A program made the position numbers and the translations under genes. Positions 34,643-41,801 of a stretch of DNA of 64,000 nucleotides are shown here, in pieces. The notes under the pieces are model-generated. The model saw nothing but the letters and a program-made list of their open reading frames with translations, searched no databases and was not told the DNA's origin. This DNA is from Cytophagaceae bacterium (GTDB taxonomy: Bacteria; Bacteroidota; Bacteroidia; Cytophagales; Flexibacteraceae): assembly GCA_947458545.1 (NCBI GenBank), contig CANGYH010000001.1, positions 744,001-808,000 on the forward strand, read 5' to 3'. Every line of letters begins with the position of its first letter. The stretch's first letter is position 1.

Positions 34643-36772
34643 TACGGTAAATCGGCCTTTATAGACGTTGCCAGTGTCAAGATCTTCTACAGAAAACAGA
34701 TATACGCCACGCGCTACGATCTGGCTGTTGCGGCTTAGCAGATCCCAGGCATGCTCGCCACCAGAGAGCTGGTTCGTTTTCGTGTCGCTGTTGATGGTGT
34801 ACCAGTCTGAGCCCTGGCCGCGGTAGTTGGCGGCATCGTGCTCAAAGTCGTCCACCACGTCCCCGGCCTGCGTAAGCACGCGTATGCGGCAGCGCTTGGG
34901 CAAGTTGGCAAACATCAGGCGGCGCTCCTCTGGGCGGCTGTTAACGCGCTCCCAAGCTGCTCCGCCATAGTAGGGGTTGGGGTACACAAAGGGCTTGTTG
35001 TCTTTGGGGTCTGCATTGGCCGGCGTACCTGGAAATACGCGATAAACCGCCTCAAGCGGGGCACTCTCCAACGATTGCAGGCCCGTGCTAGCATTGCCGC
35101 TGTCGTAGGCCGAAATGGCAAGCACGTGCTGCCAACCTGCAGGCAAACCAGCAATGTCCAGCTTGTAGCGATATACGGTCGTGTCGCCTTCAAACACATA
35201 AGTACCCTTCCGAGGCAGGCGCGTGCGATAGGCCAGGGTAGAGTCTTTGTTGAAGTCTTGATAGAGCTGCAGGCTGTTGGTCAGATCCAGCACCTGGCTT
35301 TGGTCAAACCCGATGCGGGTCTTGTAGATGCGGTAACCGGCAAAGTCTCTGCGGCGGGTGATGGGGTCAACGGTTTGCTCGGCGTTGTCGCTCCAATAAA
35401 GAGTGGCGTTGTTGGGGCCGGTCTCTACGCGGGCCAGAGGTACGTCTGGTGGGGCAGGCAGAATCCAGCGGCTCAGTTTGCCGTCTTGGTTTACGTCTTC
35501 GCCTGCATCCAGCACACCGTTAAAGTTGGTATCCTCACCATTGTAGGCAATCTGGGCCCAGTTGGCGTTGGCCACCAGTTCGGCTCTTTGGCGCTGGGTG
35601 TCTTCGGTATTGGGCTGGCCGTCTTCGGTTTTGCGGGCCAGCACCACTCCAAAGGTGATGCGCATGCTCTCACCAGGCAGCAGCCGCGGCAGCGTCGAGA
35701 TGCTGATCAGGTTAGAGCGGTTGTTGGGCGCGCGCAGCGATGGACGCAGCACATCGCCCCAGTTGGGGCGCTCGGTCAGGCTGTTGATCAGGCGCAGGTA
35801 GCGCTCGTTCTCGTTGTTGGGGGTAAAGAAGAGGGGGTCTGTACTGTTAAACTGCCAACTGTTGTAGTTAATCTTCACCACGCGCCCGTCAGGATTGGGG
35901 CCCACTTTGGCCGGGTGGTAAAAGACGGTCGTGTCTTGCCCGAGGCCGTTGCGTGTCTGGTGATCAACACCCAACAGCTTGAGGCCGATGTAGCTGTTGG
36001 TAAAGCCAGGGTCTCCGGTGGCGTCAAACTCGTAGGCCATGTAGGTGGGCGCATCCAGGTAGCCGTTGCCCCCTTTGTTGAAAAAGGGCGTACCGCCGGG
36101 TGGCGTCCGGCGTATGTTTCGCACCACGCCGTCGGCCCAAAAGCCGATGGCCACATCGCGCATGGTGTCTGCCGTGCGGTTGGTGATGGTATAGTCTAAC
36201 GCAACCAGAAAGTTGATGAAAGAGAAGTTCCAGTTGTAGCTCTCTACATGCACGTCTATGCCCAACGGCGTGCCGCGCCTGTCTGAAACGGGGCAGCCCC
36301 CCCCTACCGGAATCTTGGTGCCTGGCACGGTATCGTTGCGGTCGGTAAAGTCGCCGAAGAAGTCTTGGTGGCTTACCGCCAGCGGGCTAAAGCCTGGATT
36401 GCGCCGAAGCGAGCTGCGCATCCCCAACTCGGCCGTGGGGCGGTCTCTGGGCGGGGTAAACTCAAAATTGCAGCCGCCTGGGGCATACCCACCCGAGGCA
36501 TCTATGGCACCAGTGGCCACGCGCTTCTGCCCCCGAACGTCTGCCCCGACCCACAGCCCTCCCTGGAAGAGATGCTCTACCCCAGAGCCCGCCGGATACT
36601 CGCAAGAGCGAAAGCCCCGCGTAAGCCAGGAGCCGCGGAACGCATTACCGATCAACCCGATGTTGTTGACCGTCATCCGGACGTTGCTGGCCGTCGTCTG
36701 ACGCTCGATGTTCTGTTGGGCTTGCGCACAAAAAGCAACAAAAAGCAAGGCAACAAGGGCAAGGCAACGCAT
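34634..36772 (-). CDS. Large secreted T9SS cargo protein, function unknown
   Basis: A 712-aa exported protein. The signal peptide (MRCLALVALLFVAFCAQAQ) is followed by a conserved-looking block: VRMTVNNIGLIGNAFRG, a short SCEYPAGSGVEHLFQGGLW stretch and GADVRG. A central region follows (YNWNFSFINFLVALDYTITN, MRDVAIGFWADGVV, then a dockerin-like FNGVLDAGEDVNQDGKL calcium loop). The C-terminus has the FlgD/T9SS-type Ig fold (VYPNPYYGG, RIRVLTQAGDVVDDF, GVYLFSVEDLDTGNVYKGRFTVVK). I recognise the architecture as recurring next to TonB receptors and PorV-like genes in Bacteroidota and relatives, but no function is established. It starts 45 bp after the EEP-fold enzyme stops, so both are probably one transcript. 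Confidence 0.75.
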   Translation of the reverse strand: MRCLALVALLFVAFCAQAQQNIERQTTASNVRMTVNNIGLIGNAFRGSWLTRGFRSCEYPAGSGVEHLFQGGLWVGADVRGQKRVATGAIDASGGYAPGGCNFEFTPPRDRPTAELGMRSSLRRNPGFSPLAVSHQDFFGDFTDRNDTVPGTKIPVGGGCPVSDRRGTPLGIDVHVESYNWNFSFINFLVALDYTITNRTADTMRDVAIGFWADGVVRNIRRTPPGGTPFFNKGGNGYLDAPTYMAYEFDATGDPGFTNSYIGLKLLGVDHQTRNGLGQDTTVFYHPAKVGPNPDGRVVKINYNSWQFNSTDPLFFTPNNENERYLRLINSLTERPNWGDVLRPSLRAPNNRSNLISISTLPRLLPGESMRITFGVVLARKTEDGQPNTEDTQRQRAELVANANWAQIAYNGEDTNFNGVLDAGEDVNQDGKLSRWILPAPPDVPLARVETGPNNATLYWSDNAEQTVDPITRRRDFAGYRIYKTRIGFDQSQVLDLTNSLQLYQDFNKDSTLAYRTRLPRKGTYVFEGDTTVYRYKLDIAGLPAGWQHVLAISAYDSGNASTGLQSLESAPLEAVYRVFPGTPANADPKDNKPFVYPNPYYGGAAWERVNSRPEERRLMFANLPKRCRIRVLTQAGDVVDDFEHDAANYRGQGSDWYTINSDTKTNQLSGGEHAWDLLSRNSQIVARGVYLFSVEDLDTGNVYKGRFTVVK

Positions 36773-36817
36773 GGCTGGGGAGGTATCTTGTCTTGGCAAG
36801 CAGCTAAGGGATGTAAT

Positions 36818-38113
36818 CTAAGGTTGCAGCGGGGCTACGATCCGAAGTTGGGCGGGCTGCTGCGCGCCACCCTCGGGCAACAGGCGCACCAGCAGCACAG
36901 AGCCGGGTACTATACCCGCAGGCAGCGCCGCAGGCTGGCCGTCGGCCAAAGGTACCTGCCCGAGCAACGTACCCGTAATGCCATAAAAGGCTGCCGTACC
37001 ACCCGCAGGCATGCCCGATACATAGAGCTTGCCTTGGGCCGTGTAAGCACGCAGGGCCGTGGCGGTGGCCTGCCTAACGCCCGTCAGCCTACGGTAGGCC
37101 AGCTTACCCAGAATGGGCAGATGGTCTGAGTTGTTGAGGATGGCGCTGATCACCAGAGGCGGTGCCGAGTTGTTGGTGCCCTGGTTGACGGCCTGGTTAA
37201 AATGCCGCCCGTCTTGCCCGATGGGCCTGAAGGCAGCCGGATTGTACAAAAGGCGGCGAGTAGGATCTAGCAACGGGCGGTTCACCAGTTGCTGATCGAA
37301 GCGGTCGTCCATCCCGCCGGCGGCAAAGCACTGGCCGCTGGGGCCGTTGTAAGGGCTCTGTGTATGTACGTCGGCAAAAGAGGCGTTGGCGCTCCAGGCA
37401 CCCGGGCGGTTGAGCGGATCGCGGAAGTGGCCGCCGCTGTCAGGCCGTACCATCCGCAAGTAGGCCAGCTCCGTGCTGCGATAGACGTTAAAATCGCCTT
37501 GGAAGATGTACGCCTCAGACGTGTCTTGCGTGCGGAGGTAGTTGTTGAGGCTGCGCACCTGCGCGGCGCGGTCGTTTTGGTCGGCTGTCGTGTTGGCGGC
37601 CTTCAGGTGGGCCACAATCACGTTCAGAAAGACGGTATCCGTCTCGCCCGGCTGGGGCAGCACGTAGAGGCGGTAATGGTCCAAATCGCGGATGGCGGCG
37701 GCAATGCCCCTGTGGCTTTTGAGGCCCAGCTTGGTGCTGTTGTAGAAGAAGCCGTTTACCAACGAAGAGACAATAATATTGCTAACAGGAGCCTTGACAT
37801 AGCTGGTAACCCCGCCGACGTTCAGACTGCGCTGCAAGAGGCGGTCTTGCAGGATAGTGGCCCGGTTAACCTCGTTAAAGCTGATGATGTCCGGCTGCGC
37901 ATACTGTACGATCCGGCGGATGAGCGTATCTTTCTTCTCTAGCCCGTTGGTGGTTGCGTTGCAGCCTACGGCGTTGTTGCCGTAGTTCATGACGTTGTAA
38001 TGCATCACACGCAGCGTATCTACCTGCGCATGGGCATGGTGCACCGGCAAAAGGGCTGCGAAGGCACACACTAAAAAGCCTGCCGCCGTAAGAAAGTTAA
38101 GAGCGCTACGCAA
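36818..38113 (-). CDS. Secreted endonuclease/exonuclease/phosphatase-fold enzyme
   Basis: A 431-aa exported hydrolase of the EEP superfamily (DNase I, sphingomyelinase and inositol phosphatase relatives). The signal peptide is FLTAAGFLVCAFAALLPVHH plus AHAQ. Catalytic motifs are N40 in MHYNVMNYG, E81 in FNEVN, H169 in AHLKA, D207/N209 in GDFNVY, and D330-H331 in NSDHLPI, so it should be active. The last 85 residues (TALRAYTAQGKLYVSGMP, AAFYGITGTLL) look like a T9SS sorting domain. Neighbours with OB-fold domains suggest a nuclease role, though a phosphodiesterase is possible. The only usable start is a TTG at 38113, since an in-frame TGA lies just upstream and no ATG precedes the signal peptide. 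Confidence 0.85.
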   Translation of the reverse strand: MRSALNFLTAAGFLVCAFAALLPVHHAHAQVDTLRVMHYNVMNYGNNAVGCNATTNGLEKKDTLIRRIVQYAQPDIISFNEVNRATILQDRLLQRSLNVGGVTSYVKAPVSNIIVSSLVNGFFYNSTKLGLKSHRGIAAAIRDLDHYRLYVLPQPGETDTVFLNVIVAHLKAANTTADQNDRAAQVRSLNNYLRTQDTSEAYIFQGDFNVYRSTELAYLRMVRPDSGGHFRDPLNRPGAWSANASFADVHTQSPYNGPSGQCFAAGGMDDRFDQQLVNRPLLDPTRRLLYNPAAFRPIGQDGRHFNQAVNQGTNNSAPPLVISAILNNSDHLPILGKLAYRRLTGVRQATATALRAYTAQGKLYVSGMPAGGTAAFYGITGTLLGQVPLADGQPAALPAGIVPGSVLLVRLLPEGGAQQPAQLRIVAPLQP

Positions 38114-38440
38114 AAACCAGAGCTTTCAGGGATGGGGGGCAGAGGCAGTCAGCACGGATTCTAACGGTCTGCACCCTTAAGAAAGCCTCACAAAGTTACA
38201 AGCCCAACCACACGTCTCTATATTACCCCGATGTTAACGTTACAACCCCGGCACGACCTTTGCCGTAGGCCAGGGCACCCCAGCCACCCCGCCAGGCAGC
38301 AATACGTTGGCAAACGTACCGAAACAACCAGCCTGCCATTCGTATTATTGTATCGCCAATAGATGTGTCTGACAGACATGTCTGGGGCCGATTTTTCGCT
38401 ACAAGCTTACACACACCTACATTACCCAAGTTCTCTGCGC
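38114..38440. other. Divergent intergenic region
   Basis: The 327 bp between the EEP enzyme (minus) and acyl-CoA dehydrogenase (plus) hold no supported gene. They contain GACCTTTG near 38260, a TATTATTG at 38343-38350 that could be a plus-strand -7 box, and the TGTCTG half-site array at 38366-38384. Confidence 0.5.
38366..38384 (+). promoter_or_regulatory. Operator-like array of three TGTCTG half-sites
   Basis: The sequence TGTCTG-A-CAGACA-TGTCTG forms two overlapping palindromes: 38366-38378 and the perfect 12-mer 38373-38384. It lies 57 bp before the acyl-CoA dehydrogenase ATG and 16 bp after a -7-like TATTATTG. This is the usual look of a repressor binding site (for example TetR family), but the regulator is unknown. 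Confidence 0.5.
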
Positions 38441-39607
38441 ATGGAAGCCCTCTTGCAGGACACCCAAGTTGGTTTTGGCCCCTCTGAAAGCCAGGAAATG
38501 ATTGCCCGCATGGTGCGGGATTTTGCCGCCCGCGAGATTGCCCCCCATGTGATGGAGTGGGACGAGGCGCAGCACTTCCCCGCCCAGCTCTTCCACGACA
38601 TGGGCAAGCTGGGCCTGATGGGCATCCTGGTGCCCGAAACCTACGGCGGTGCCGGTATGGGTTATGCCGAGTACGTTACCGCCCTGCTCGAGCTTGGCGC
38701 GGTAGATCCCTCCATCTCATTGTCTGTGGCGGCGCACAACTCGCTCTGCACCGGCCACATTCTGCAACACGGCAACGAGGCCCAAAAGCGCAAGTACCTG
38801 CCCAAGCTGGCCACCGGCGAGTGGATTGGCGCCTGGGGCCTGACGGAGCCCAACACCGGCTCTGATGCCGGCAACATGCGCTGCGTGGCCCGTAAAGAGG
38901 GCAACGAGTGGGTCATCAACGGCACCAAGAACTTTATCACCCACGGGCGCTCAGGCCATGTGGCCGTCGTTATTGCCCGCACGGGCGAGGTCGGCGACTC
39001 CCACGGCATGACGGCCTTCATCGTAGAGCGCGGCACGCCGGGCTTCTCGGGCGGTAAGAAGGAGAACAAGCTGGGCATGCGCGCCAGCGAGACGGCCGAG
39101 ATGGTCTTCTCTGACTGCCGCATCCCCGAAGAAAACGTAATCGGCGAGGTGGGCGACGGCTTCATCCAGTCTATGAAAGTGCTTGACGGGGGGCGCATCT
39201 CCATCGCAGCCCTCTCGCTGGGTGTGGCCGAGGGTGCCTACCGCGCCTCGGTGGCCTACAGCAAAGAGCGCCACCAGTTCAACAAGCCCATTGCCAGCTT
39301 CCAGGCCATCAGCTTCAAACTGGCCGACATGGCCACCGAGCTAGAGGCCGCCAAGCTCCTCACCTTCCGCGCCGCCTGGATGAAAGACAACGGCCAGAAC
39401 GTAAACCTGGAGTCGGCCATGGCCAAGTACTACGCCTCTGAGGTCTGCGTAAAAGCCAGCAACGAGGCCGTGCAGATCTTCGGCGGCTACGGCTTCGTCA
39501 AAGACTTCCCCGTAGAGAAGTTCTACCGCGACAGCAAACTCTGCACCATCGGCGAAGGCACCAGCGAGATCCAAAAGCTGGTGATTTCGAGAGCGTTGTT
39601 GAAGTAG
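38441..39607 (+). CDS. Acyl-CoA dehydrogenase
   Basis: A 388-aa FAD enzyme that introduces the alpha-beta double bond in an acyl-CoA, the first step of fatty-acid or branched-chain acyl-CoA oxidation, passing electrons to ETF. Signature motifs are present: [15 protein letters not shown] (flavin-binding), the KNFITHG segment, the [19 protein letters not shown] loop, and near the C-terminus E372 in IGEGTSEIQ, the position of the catalytic base in short- and medium-chain types. Length and motifs fit a short-chain or butyryl-CoA type. ATG 38441 (MEALLQDTQ) is chosen; the open frame upstream crosses the operator array. It stands alone with its own terminator. Confidence 0.95.
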   Translation: MEALLQDTQVGFGPSESQEMIARMVRDFAAREIAPHVMEWDEAQHFPAQLFHDMGKLGLMGILVPETYGGAGMGYAEYVTALLELGAVDPSISLSVAAHNSLCTGHILQHGNEAQKRKYLPKLATGEWIGAWGLTEPNTGSDAGNMRCVARKEGNEWVINGTKNFITHGRSGHVAVVIARTGEVGDSHGMTAFIVERGTPGFSGGKKENKLGMRASETAEMVFSDCRIPEENVIGEVGDGFIQSMKVLDGGRISIAALSLGVAEGAYRASVAYSKERHQFNKPIASFQAISFKLADMATELEAAKLLTFRAAWMKDNGQNVNLESAMAKYYASEVCVKASNEAVQIFGGYGFVKDFPVEKFYRDSKLCTIGEGTSEIQKLVISRALLK

Positions 39608-39627
39608 GCAGTTGCACCTCTGTAAAT

Positions 39628-39662
39628 GAAAGAGCCCCTGGTATTCAGGGGCTCTTTCGTTT
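39628..39662 (+). terminator. Terminator of the acyl-CoA dehydrogenase gene
   Basis: A 13-bp perfect stem (GAAAGAGCCCCTG at 39628-39640 with 39646-39658) with a 5-nt loop is followed by a T-rich stretch, 20 bp past the stop. Confidence 0.85.
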
Positions 39663-39704
39663 GTTGGAGGCGTAGCATCTATAAACATTGGCAAGGCCCT
39701 TGCT

Positions 39705-39753
39705 ATCCGTAGACTCTGTCTACGGATGCCCTGCATGGCCGACTCCTGTCGGC
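39705..39753. repeat. Two adjacent hairpins between convergent genes
   Basis: ATCCGTAGA (39705-39713) pairs with TCTACGGAT (39719-39727), then GCCGAC (39738-39743) pairs with GTCGGC (39748-39753). They lie downstream of both the acyl-CoA dehydrogenase and the DUF2256 gene. They may end the minus-strand transcript or be a small repetitive palindromic element. Confidence 0.4.
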
Positions 39754-39785
39754 TGCTGGCACCGGGTCCACCCCAACAGTCAGAA

Positions 39786-39932
39786 TCAAGCCCACTTCCC
39801 CCGCCTGCACCCGTCCGAACAATACTTCACCTCATCCCAGACCTTCTCCCACTTCTTGCGCCAGGTAAAGGGGCGGTTGCAGGTGATGCAGACCTTGGTG
39901 GGCAGATTCTCCTTCTTTACGCCGCGGGGCAT
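39786..39932 (-). CDS. DUF2256 domain zinc-ribbon protein
   Basis: A 48-aa protein, easily missed because of its size. It reads as a textbook DUF2256 member: a basic start ([13 protein letters not shown]), a CxxC knuckle (CITC at 15-18), [17 protein letters not shown], and the second pair YCSDGC (Cys 38 and 42), so one zinc ion is probably bound. The function is unknown; the family is often seen near photolyase/cryptochrome genes. It lies 45 bp downstream of the TIGR03643 gene on the same strand, and those two families are frequent neighbours. ATG 39932 is the only start giving the conserved N-terminus. Confidence 0.9.
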   Translation of the reverse strand: MPRGVKKENLPTKVCITCNRPFTWRKKWEKVWDEVKYCSDGCRRGKWA

Positions 39933-39977
39933 GGTCAGTAGCAGGTTATAGGGTCTAATCCGTTCAGGTACAAGCCG

Positions 39978-40211
39978 TTATTCCACCGGGTTGTTGCGCA
40001 AGCGCGTCCGCTTCTCATGTTTGGAGGCCCGGCCGCTCACCCGTTTCCGCCACAGCCGAAAGCTGCCCGGCTTCAGGTGCTTGCGCATCACGGCAATCAC
40101 CTCCGCCTCCGCCAGGCCCGTATCCCGCTTGATCTTATCAAAAGACACATCATCCGCCCAAGCCATGCGGATGATCTTATCTATAAACGCATAATCATCA
40201 AGCGGTTGCAT
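39978..40211 (-). CDS. TIGR03643 family protein
   Basis: A 77-aa protein matching the TIGR03643 pattern: IDKIIRMAWADDVSFDKI, a helix-turn-helix-like centre TGLAEAEVIAVMRKHLKP and the conserved tail SFRLWRKRVSGRASKH. It is basic and may bind nucleic acid, but no activity is known. ATG 40211 (MQPLDDYAF) is selected because the upstream extension to 40277 is not family-like. The next gene on the strand encodes DUF2256, a common partner family. No photolyase is in the window, unlike the usual context. Confidence 0.87.
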   Translation of the reverse strand: MQPLDDYAFIDKIIRMAWADDVSFDKIKRDTGLAEAEVIAVMRKHLKPGSFRLWRKRVSGRASKHEKRTRLRNNPVE

Positions 40212-40307
40212 ACAACAGGCAGCCGGCCCCCGGCACTCCCCGGCAGCCCAGCTCCCTACCCAAACGGCCCCAGCCATCGGATTGTTTGGGCCACCTTACC
40301 CCAACCT

Positions 40308-40381
40308 GTCGCAAGTCTTTAGCGACCCGATTAGGGGAGCGATGACTTGTGACGCCCATTGCGGGAAGTCTTCAGACTTCC
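40308..40381. repeat. Paired inverted repeats, BIME/REP-like
   Basis: GTCGCAAGTC (40308-40317) pairs 9 of 10 with GACTTGTGAC (40344-40353), and immediately after it GGAAGTCT (40364-40371) pairs with AGACTTCC (40374-40381). Both hairpins share the core AAGTC/GACTT. This resembles repetitive extragenic palindromes of Bacteroidota. Only one copy is seen here. Confidence 0.45.
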
Positions 40382-40412
40382 GGAAAAAATGTCCCCAACT
40401 CCCCCGCCTGCG

Positions 40413-40420
40413 TACCTTTA
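40413..40420 (+). promoter_or_regulatory. -7-like box of cdd
   Basis: TACCTTTA ends 13 bp before the cdd ATG at 40434 and differs from TAnnTTTG only at the last base. Confidence 0.45.
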
Positions 40421-40433
40421 ACCCCCGTCCAGC

Positions 40434-40850
40434 ATGAGCAAGGATACACTTTCGCCCGACAAGCTCGAGCACCTGCACCACCTGGCCCGCGAAGCCGCCG
40501 GCCGGGCCTATGCCCCGTACAGCCGCTTCCCCGTCGGGGCCGCGCTGCTTACGGAAGATGGCCGCATGTTCGTAGGCTGCAACGTCGAAAACGCCGCCTA
40601 CCCCCTTGGCCTCTGTGCCGAGCGCAGCGCCGTGTCGGCCATGGTCGTCGGCGGCGGGGGTAAAATCGTGGCTGCGGTCGTCTATACGCCCACCCCTACC
40701 CCAGCCTCCCCTTGCGGGGCCTGCCGCCAGGTCCTGCACGAGTTTGGCCCCCAGGCCACCGTTTACAGCTACTGCGAGGGCAGCGCCGTGGCCGTCCACC
40801 CCTTACCCACCCTTTTGCCAGAGGCCTTCGGGCCCGAGAATCTGGCCTAA
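40434..40850 (+). CDS. cdd: Cytidine deaminase
   Basis: A 138-aa homotetrameric-type enzyme that hydrolyses cytidine and deoxycytidine to uridine and deoxyuridine in pyrimidine salvage. The zinc site is complete: C61-A-E63 with the proton-shuttle glutamate, and P-C94-G-A-C97. FPVGAALLTEDGR and GCNVENAAYPLGLCAERSA are the substrate-binding signatures. ATG 40434 follows a TACCTTTA box and a palindromic intergenic region. Its TAA stop overlaps the stop of the convergent NmrA-like gene. Confidence 0.96.
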   Translation: MSKDTLSPDKLEHLHHLAREAAGRAYAPYSRFPVGAALLTEDGRMFVGCNVENAAYPLGLCAERSAVSAMVVGGGGKIVAAVVYTPTPTPASPCGACRQVLHEFGPQATVYSYCEGSAVAVHPLPTLLPEAFGPENLA

Positions 40851-41707
40851 AGCCCCCGGGCGAATTGCTCCAGGGTAGTAGTCGGCTTGCCCAGGCGCTC
40901 CCAGGCAGCCTCGCTCGCAAAGCGCTCCGGATACTCGTTGAGCGACTTGAGCAGGTTGTACCCAAAACGGGCCTTGCGATCTACCAGTCCAATCACTTTG
41001 AGCACGGCCAGGGGCACCTTATCCACCTTCAGCTTCTCCTTTTTGTAGGCGGCCACAAAGCACGTGGCGGCCTCCAGCTGCGTCATACCCTCAGGCCCTT
41101 GGACGTCATAATCGTGGTTGCCCGTCAGGTCCAACCGCAGGGATCGGGCCACCATCTGGCCATAGTCGGCTCCTGCTATGTAGTGGAGCTTAACCTCGCT
41201 CTGGCCCACCACCCCTACGCCCTTGCCCCGGCGGGCCATCAGCAAGGCCTCCATAAAGGCAGAGGGATAGAAGATGGTATAAGGCAACCCGCTGGCCCAG
41301 ATGGTGGCCACAGCCCGCCGCTTGAGGGCAAAAACCCACCAGTCCGTACCTCCGAGCGCCTCCCAGCGGTGTATCAGGCTAGAGAGATAGACCACCCGCC
41401 CTACCCTGGCTGCCTGTGCGGCCTCCAGGGCGGCGGCCAGGCCCTGCTCTTCGGCATGCCAATCGTTCGGGCGCTCGTCTTGCGCTACAGACAGGTTCAG
41501 GTACAACGCCTGCTGCCCGTCCATGGCGGCTGCCAGCTTAGCTGGCTGGCGCAGGTTCCCCTCTACAAGGCGCACGCCGGCGGGTAATACCTTTCTGGCC
41601 TTGGCGAGGTCTCGGACGTAGGCGGTTACTTCAAAGCCAGCCTCGGCCAAGGCCCGAGCCACCGGCTGCCCAAGGCGGCCGGTGGCTCCAATCATCAAAA
41701 TGCGCAT
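40847..41707 (-). CDS. NmrA-like NAD(P)-binding oxidoreductase
   Basis: A 286-aa Rossmann-fold protein of the atypical short-chain dehydrogenase group. The N-terminal nucleotide motif is MRILMIGATGRLGQPVARAL (GxxGxxG), followed by VTAYVRD with a basic residue that favours NADP. VEGNLRQPAKLAAAMDG and VVYLSSLIHR are typical of NmrA/YwnB-like proteins; the Tyr-x-x-x-Lys pair of true dehydrogenases is not evident. PYTIFYPSAFMEALL fits the family substrate region. The substrate is unknown. ATG 41707 gives the family start. It follows tgt on the same strand after 94 bp, and overlaps the cdd stop at its own end. Confidence 0.83.
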   Translation of the reverse strand: MRILMIGATGRLGQPVARALAEAGFEVTAYVRDLAKARKVLPAGVRLVEGNLRQPAKLAAAMDGQQALYLNLSVAQDERPNDWHAEEQGLAAALEAAQAARVGRVVYLSSLIHRWEALGGTDWWVFALKRRAVATIWASGLPYTIFYPSAFMEALLMARRGKGVGVVGQSEVKLHYIAGADYGQMVARSLRLDLTGNHDYDVQGPEGMTQLEAATCFVAAYKKEKLKVDKVPLAVLKVIGLVDRKARFGYNLLKSLNEYPERFASEAAWERLGKPTTTLEQFARGL

Positions 41708-41801
41708 TGTTTTAGGTTTGCGGTCAGGTTTTCGCCTCAAAGAAACCGCCTTTGCGCCCCACCGGCCCGCCTTCCAGGTACCCACAAAAAGGTAAGTACC
41801 C

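Noticed and set aside
34838-36199. 453-codon plus-strand open frame
   Set aside because: It is antisense to the 712-aa T9SS cargo gene and has no recognisable domain; its composition (many Val, Gly, His, Gln) is typical of antisense translation.
39688-39951. 87-codon plus-strand open frame at the DUF2256 gene
   Set aside because: The opposite strand encodes a clear DUF2256 zinc ribbon; the plus frame has no support.
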